A stretch of DNA of 7,862 nucleotides from the NCBI GenBank assembly GCA_021805485.1, contig JAJZFF010000575.1, positions 1-7,862 of the forward strand, read 5' to 3'. Source of the DNA: Pseudomonadota bacterium. GTDB lineage: Bacteria > Pseudomonadota > Alphaproteobacteria > Acetobacterales > Acetobacteraceae. The translations under genes were made by a program, and so were the position numbers. Positions 5,350-7,862 of the stretch are shown piece after piece; position 1 is the first letter of the stretch; every line of letters starts with the position of its first letter. A model generated the notes under the pieces. The model was not told the origin of the DNA. It saw only the letters and a program-made list of their open reading frames with translations, and made no database searches.

Positions 5350-5378
5350 TTGCCCATTACGTCAATTGACGGTATGAA
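5350..5378 (+). promoter_or_regulatory. Candidate promoter with a 12-bp palindrome in its spacer, for the fadL-like gene
   Basis: TTGCCC at 5350-5355 and TATGAA at 5373-5378 are 17 bases apart, each matching four of six consensus sigma-70 positions. The perfect palindrome CGTCAATTGACG occupies 5360-5371, exactly between the two hexamers, a classic position for a repressor. It lies 30 bases before the ATG at 5408. The palindrome is seen; promoter and operator roles are inferred. Confidence 0.38.
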
Positions 5379-5407
5379 ACGGAAATATCTTTTTTGGGAG
5401 ATCGTCA

Positions 5408-6748
5408 ATGAAAGAAAGAAAAATTCTAATTTGTCGTAATTCCTCGCAGATCGCGTTGCTCGTTGCGCTCGCCGTGCCCGGTCTGGCGCAGGCGGCCGGG
5501 CTCGGCCTGGCCGATCAGAGCACCGGAATGGTCGCCCGCTCCTATGCCGGCGCGACGGTCAGCGCCACGCCCTCGACAGCCTTCTACAACCCTGCCGGAC
5601 TCGTGATGCTGAAAGGCAACCAGTTCGAGGGCGCCTTCAACTATTACGACATAAGATCGAAATTCAGCGGGACCGATGAACCCTATTTCGGCCAGGGCAC
5701 GTCGTCCGGCTTCGTCGAATCCACGCTGGTGCCGGGGAGTTTCGGCGTCATCAGCCTGCCGCACGGGATGAAGCTCGGCTTCTCGGTCACCACGCCGATC
5801 GGCGGGCGGATCAAGTATCGGCCCGGGTTCGTCGGCCAGTATCAGGGCACCGAGGCGCTGCTGACCACCATCCAGGTCGGGCTGTCGCTGGCGATTCCGA
5901 TCACCAGGACCCTCTCGATCGGCTTCGGTCCGGAGATCAACTATTTCCAGAACATCCTGGCCCTGGACCAGAATCTCGGCGTGCTGCAACCCGCCGCCGG
6001 CCAGTTCTCGGGCAAGAGCTACGCCTTCGGCTACAATGCCGGCGTGATGTACCGCCCGGCGCCGGGCACGCGGATCGGCCTCGACTACCGCTCGCGGATC
6101 AGCCAGAGCGTGAAGGGCGTCGAGCGGATCGGCATCCAGCTGCCCTCGATCGTGCCGCCGGCGGTGGACTCGCTGCTGACCTCGCTCGGCGGCCTGCCGC
6201 CCGCAGCCTCGAGCGCGTCCGACAAATGGACCTTCCCGCAGCAGATCTCCTTCGGGGTCTATCAGCGGCTGACGCCGCGGCTCGCGGTGATGGCCAGCGC
6301 CCAATGGACCAACTGGGCGCAGCAGCAGTCGCTGATCATCAGCGACCCGTCGACCGCGAATTTCACCCATGGCGCGATCTATACGCCGTTCGACTACCGC
6401 AACAGCTGGACGGTCGGCGTCGGCTTCGATTACCGGGCGACGAGGCGGCTGACGCTGATGGGCGGCGCCGGATACGACGAGAGCCCGGTCACTTCGAAAT
6501 ACCGCCAGGATCTGCTGCCGGATGCGAACCGCACCTCGCTCAGCGCCGGCATGAGCTTCAGGCTGCTGCCGAACGCGACGCTGATGGCCGGCTACCAGCA
6601 CATCTTCGTCCAGAACGGATCGATCAGCCAGACCCGCGTCGGCCTGCAACCGAACGGGACGACGCAGACGACCTATTCAGGCACGCTGGACGGCACATAT
6701 TCGCTGAGCGCCAACGTGTTCTCGACCGGCGTGGTCATGAGCTTCTGA
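5408..6748 (+). CDS. FadL-family outer-membrane channel for hydrophobic compounds
   Basis: A 446-residue barrel protein, close to the length of E. coli FadL. The ATG at 5408 has GGGAG (5396-5400) 7 bases upstream. Residues 1-29 are a signal peptide ending Ala-Gln-Ala, so the mature chain starts Ala-Gly-Leu-Gly, as is common in this family. The N-terminal hatch region carries the family hallmark: a Ser-x-x-Phe-Tyr-Asn-Pro-Ala-Gly-Leu segment with NPAGL at 61-65, preceded by ARSYAGATVSATPST. The remainder alternates in beta-strand fashion with many aromatic girdle residues and ends in Phe446, as expected of BAM substrates. FadL proteins move long-chain fatty acids, alkanes or aromatic hydrocarbons across the outer membrane by lateral diffusion. 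The neighbour downstream is a GMC alcohol oxidoreductase, suggesting a hydrophobic alcohol or hydrocarbon substrate rather than necessarily fatty acids; the substrate cannot be read from sequence. Confidence 0.9.
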   Translation: MKERKILICRNSSQIALLVALAVPGLAQAAGLGLADQSTGMVARSYAGATVSATPSTAFYNPAGLVMLKGNQFEGAFNYYDIRSKFSGTDEPYFGQGTSSGFVESTLVPGSFGVISLPHGMKLGFSVTTPIGGRIKYRPGFVGQYQGTEALLTTIQVGLSLAIPITRTLSIGFGPEINYFQNILALDQNLGVLQPAAGQFSGKSYAFGYNAGVMYRPAPGTRIGLDYRSRISQSVKGVERIGIQLPSIVPPAVDSLLTSLGGLPPAASSASDKWTFPQQISFGVYQRLTPRLAVMASAQWTNWAQQQSLIISDPSTANFTHGAIYTPFDYRNSWTVGVGFDYRATRRLTLMGGAGYDESPVTSKYRQDLLPDANRTSLSAGMSFRLLPNATLMAGYQHIFVQNGSISQTRVGLQPNGTTQTTYSGTLDGTYSLSANVFSTGVVMSF

Positions 6749-6795
6749 ACCACCCGCACGTTTCGTGCCCGCACAGAGGATGGCAAACATCCCGC

Positions 6796-6835
6796 CCCGC
6801 CGCCGGCCGCAACGGCTCCCGCCGCCGGCGGCGGG
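6796..6835. other. 12-bp GC-only hairpin between the fadL-like and GMC genes
   Basis: CCCGCCGCCGGC (6796-6807) pairs perfectly with GCCGGCGGCGGG (6824-6835) across a 16-base loop. The right part alone (6818-6835) is also an 18-bp perfect palindrome, so two folds compete. It begins 47 bases after the fadL-like stop and ends 10 bases before the GGAGG site of the next gene. No T-tract follows. It may lower read-through or stabilise the upstream mRNA. Confidence 0.55.
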
Positions 6836-6845
6836 CGCAATCAAC

Positions 6846-6853
6846 GGAGGAGA
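6846..6853 (+). promoter_or_regulatory. Ribosome binding site deciding the GTG start of the GMC gene
   Basis: GGAGGAGA lies 9 bases before GTG at 6863. No in-frame ATG precedes the conserved flavin-binding segment, so this site and the family alignment together fix the start. Confidence 0.65.
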
Positions 6854-6862
6854 CATCAAGGC

Positions 6863-7862
6863 GTGAGCAGCGAGAGTTTCGATTACGTGGTGGTGGGCGC
6901 CGGCTCGGCCGGTGCGGTGATCGCCAACCGGCTGAGTGCCGATCCGCAAGTCCGCGTCTGCCTGCTGGAAGCCGGAAAGCCGGACAAGTCGCGCATGATC
7001 GACACGCCGCTCGGCATTGTCGGCCTGCTGCGGTTCAGGACCTATAACTGGTATTACTACACCGCGCCGCAGGCGGAACTGAACGGCCGGCGGCTCTACT
7101 GGCCACGCGGCAAGACGCTGGGCGGATCGTCGTCGATCAATGCGATGATCTACATGCGCGGCCATCCCGAGGATTACGACGAGTGGCGGGATCTCGGCGC
7201 GCCGGGCTGGGGGTGGGACGACGTGTTTCCCCTCTTCCGGGCGATGGAGCGCAACGAGCGCGGGGCGGATGCGTTCCACGGCGATGCGGGGGAACTCAAT
7301 GTCGCCGATCTCGGCAATCCGAATCCGCTGGGGGCGGCGTTCGTCCGCGCCGGCGTCGAGGCCGGGCTGCCGGCGAATGCGGATTTCAACGGCGCGGTGC
7401 AGGAGGGCGTTGGCCCGTATCAGGTGACGCAGAGGGATGGAAAGCGGTTTTCCGCCTCCCGCGCGTTCCTCGACGGGATACGCCAGCGGGCGAACCTGCG
7501 GATCGAGACCGGCGCGCATGTCGCGCGGGTGCTGCTCGAAGGGACGCGGGCTGTGGGCGTCGAGGTGCGGATCGGCGGGGCGATGCGGCGGATCGGGGCG
7601 CGGCGGGAGGTGATCCTGTGCGGCGGGGCGATCAACTCGCCGCAACTGCTCATGCTCTCGGGCATCGGGCCGCGGGCGGCGCTGGCGCGGGCCGGGGTGG
7701 AACTCGCGCATGAGCTTCCGGGCGTCGGCGCCAACCTGCAGGACCATCTCGACGTGTCGGTGATCGTGCCCGACCGGAGCGGCAATTCGGTGGGGGTGGC
7801 GGGCAACACGCTGCCGCGCGCGGTTGCGGCGTTCTTCGAGTATCGCCGCAAGGGGACCGGGA
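6863..7862 (+). CDS. GMC-family FAD-dependent alcohol oxidoreductase (AlkJ/BetA-like), 3' end outside window
   Basis: The gene starts with GTG and is still open at the right edge; 333 residues are visible of a usual 530-560, so the C-terminal substrate domain and its catalytic His/Asn are missing. Residues 7-20 form the FAD-binding Rossmann start with GAGSAG (12-17), and LLEAG at 34-38 ends the second strand. The first GMC signature is at 83-106 (GKTLGGSSSINAMIYMRGH within it) and the second at 255-269 (GAINSPQLLMLSGIG). GVGANLQDHL (287-296) is also typical. Residues 48-70, with TPLGI followed by YNWYYYTAPQ and LNGRRLYWPRG, look closer to the long-chain alcohol dehydrogenase AlkJ than to choline dehydrogenase BetA as I remember them, but this is an eye comparison. 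Such enzymes oxidise alcohols to aldehydes and pass electrons to the respiratory chain or oxygen. It follows the fadL-like gene by 114 bases and may be co-transcribed. Confidence 0.92.
   Translation, partial: MSSESFDYVVVGAGSAGAVIANRLSADPQVRVCLLEAGKPDKSRMIDTPLGIVGLLRFRTYNWYYYTAPQAELNGRRLYWPRGKTLGGSSSINAMIYMRGHPEDYDEWRDLGAPGWGWDDVFPLFRAMERNERGADAFHGDAGELNVADLGNPNPLGAAFVRAGVEAGLPANADFNGAVQEGVGPYQVTQRDGKRFSASRAFLDGIRQRANLRIETGAHVARVLLEGTRAVGVEVRIGGAMRRIGARREVILCGGAINSPQLLMLSGIGPRAALARAGVELAHELPGVGANLQDHLDVSVIVPDRSGNSVGVAGNTLPRAVAAFFEYRRKGTG

Larger units (their letters stand above)
4986..5407. other. 422-bp intergenic gap rich in inverted repeats
   Basis: No believable gene is present: the short open frames lack good ribosome sites and look like random translation. 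The left half holds several hairpins (5011-5033, 5055-5083, 5082-5106, 5125-5148). The 11-base word TGCGGGAGGCG occurs twice (5152-5162 and 5198-5208). The right half is less GC-rich, with two palindromic candidate operators (5169-5190 and 5360-5371) and a candidate promoter for the fadL-like gene. It may include a small RNA, but nothing identifies one. Confidence 0.55.

Noticed and set aside
5168..5439. Short plus-strand open frames (69 and 80 codons) before the fadL-like gene
   Set aside because: No good ribosome site or domain; one overlaps the fadL-like start in another frame, and the region is better explained as control sequence.
5426..6649. 407-residue minus-strand open frame
   Set aside because: Antisense to the well-supported fadL-like gene; Arg/Ala/Asp-rich with no recognisable feature.
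6677..7747. 356-residue minus-strand open frame
   Set aside because: Antisense to the GMC oxidoreductase, which carries both family signatures.
1..7862. CRISPR array, tRNA, rRNA, insertion sequence or attachment site
   Set aside because: No regularly spaced identical repeats with unique spacers, no RNA-gene signatures and no transposase or terminal repeats are visible on either strand.

Overview
The window reads as chromosomal DNA of a high-GC Gram-negative bacterium, most likely an alphaproteobacterium and possibly Acetobacteraceae (an inference from composition and gene style; no rRNA, tRNA or taxonomic marker is present). Almost everything encoded is destined for the cell envelope: two lipoproteins, one tiny secreted protein, two outer-membrane beta-barrels and a periplasmic YceI protein. 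The exception is a cytoplasmic-type flavin oxidoreductase, which runs off the right edge. I see no phage, transposon, CRISPR, tRNA or rRNA sequence.

Left part (1-900), plus strand: a 107-residue lipoprotein with a Gly/Tyr-rich middle and an Asp/His-rich tail (183-506), then a 65-residue exported protein (639-836) preceded by an 18-bp perfect palindrome. Two back-to-back hairpins (847-899) close this unit where it converges with the next gene.

Middle part (905-3900), minus strand: a 405-residue lipoprotein of very low complexity, whose mature form has no aromatic residue, no His and no Arg (3900-2683), then a TpsB/FhaC-type two-partner-secretion outer-membrane transporter (2599-905). A GC-rich hairpin lies between them, so they may not be one simple operon. 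No TpsA substrate is in the window.

A 518-bp regulatory gap (3901-4418), partly very AT-rich, separates the minus-strand lipoprotein from the divergent plus-strand yceI-like gene (4419-4985). A second gap (4986-5407) holds several strong inverted repeats and a candidate promoter/operator for a FadL-type hydrophobic-compound channel (5408-6748). A 12-bp GC-only hairpin follows, then a GTG-started GMC-family FAD oxidoreductase (6863 to the edge) resembling long-chain alcohol dehydrogenases of the AlkJ type.

Functionally, the right half fits uptake of a hydrophobic substrate across the outer membrane (FadL) followed by oxidation of an alcohol (GMC enzyme), with a lipid-binding-fold protein (YceI) nearby. 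The left half looks like surface and envelope proteins. I found no convincing new multi-gene system. The least ordinary items are the aromatic-free lipoprotein beside an orphan TpsB, the Asp/His-tailed lipoprotein, and the palindromes at control positions.
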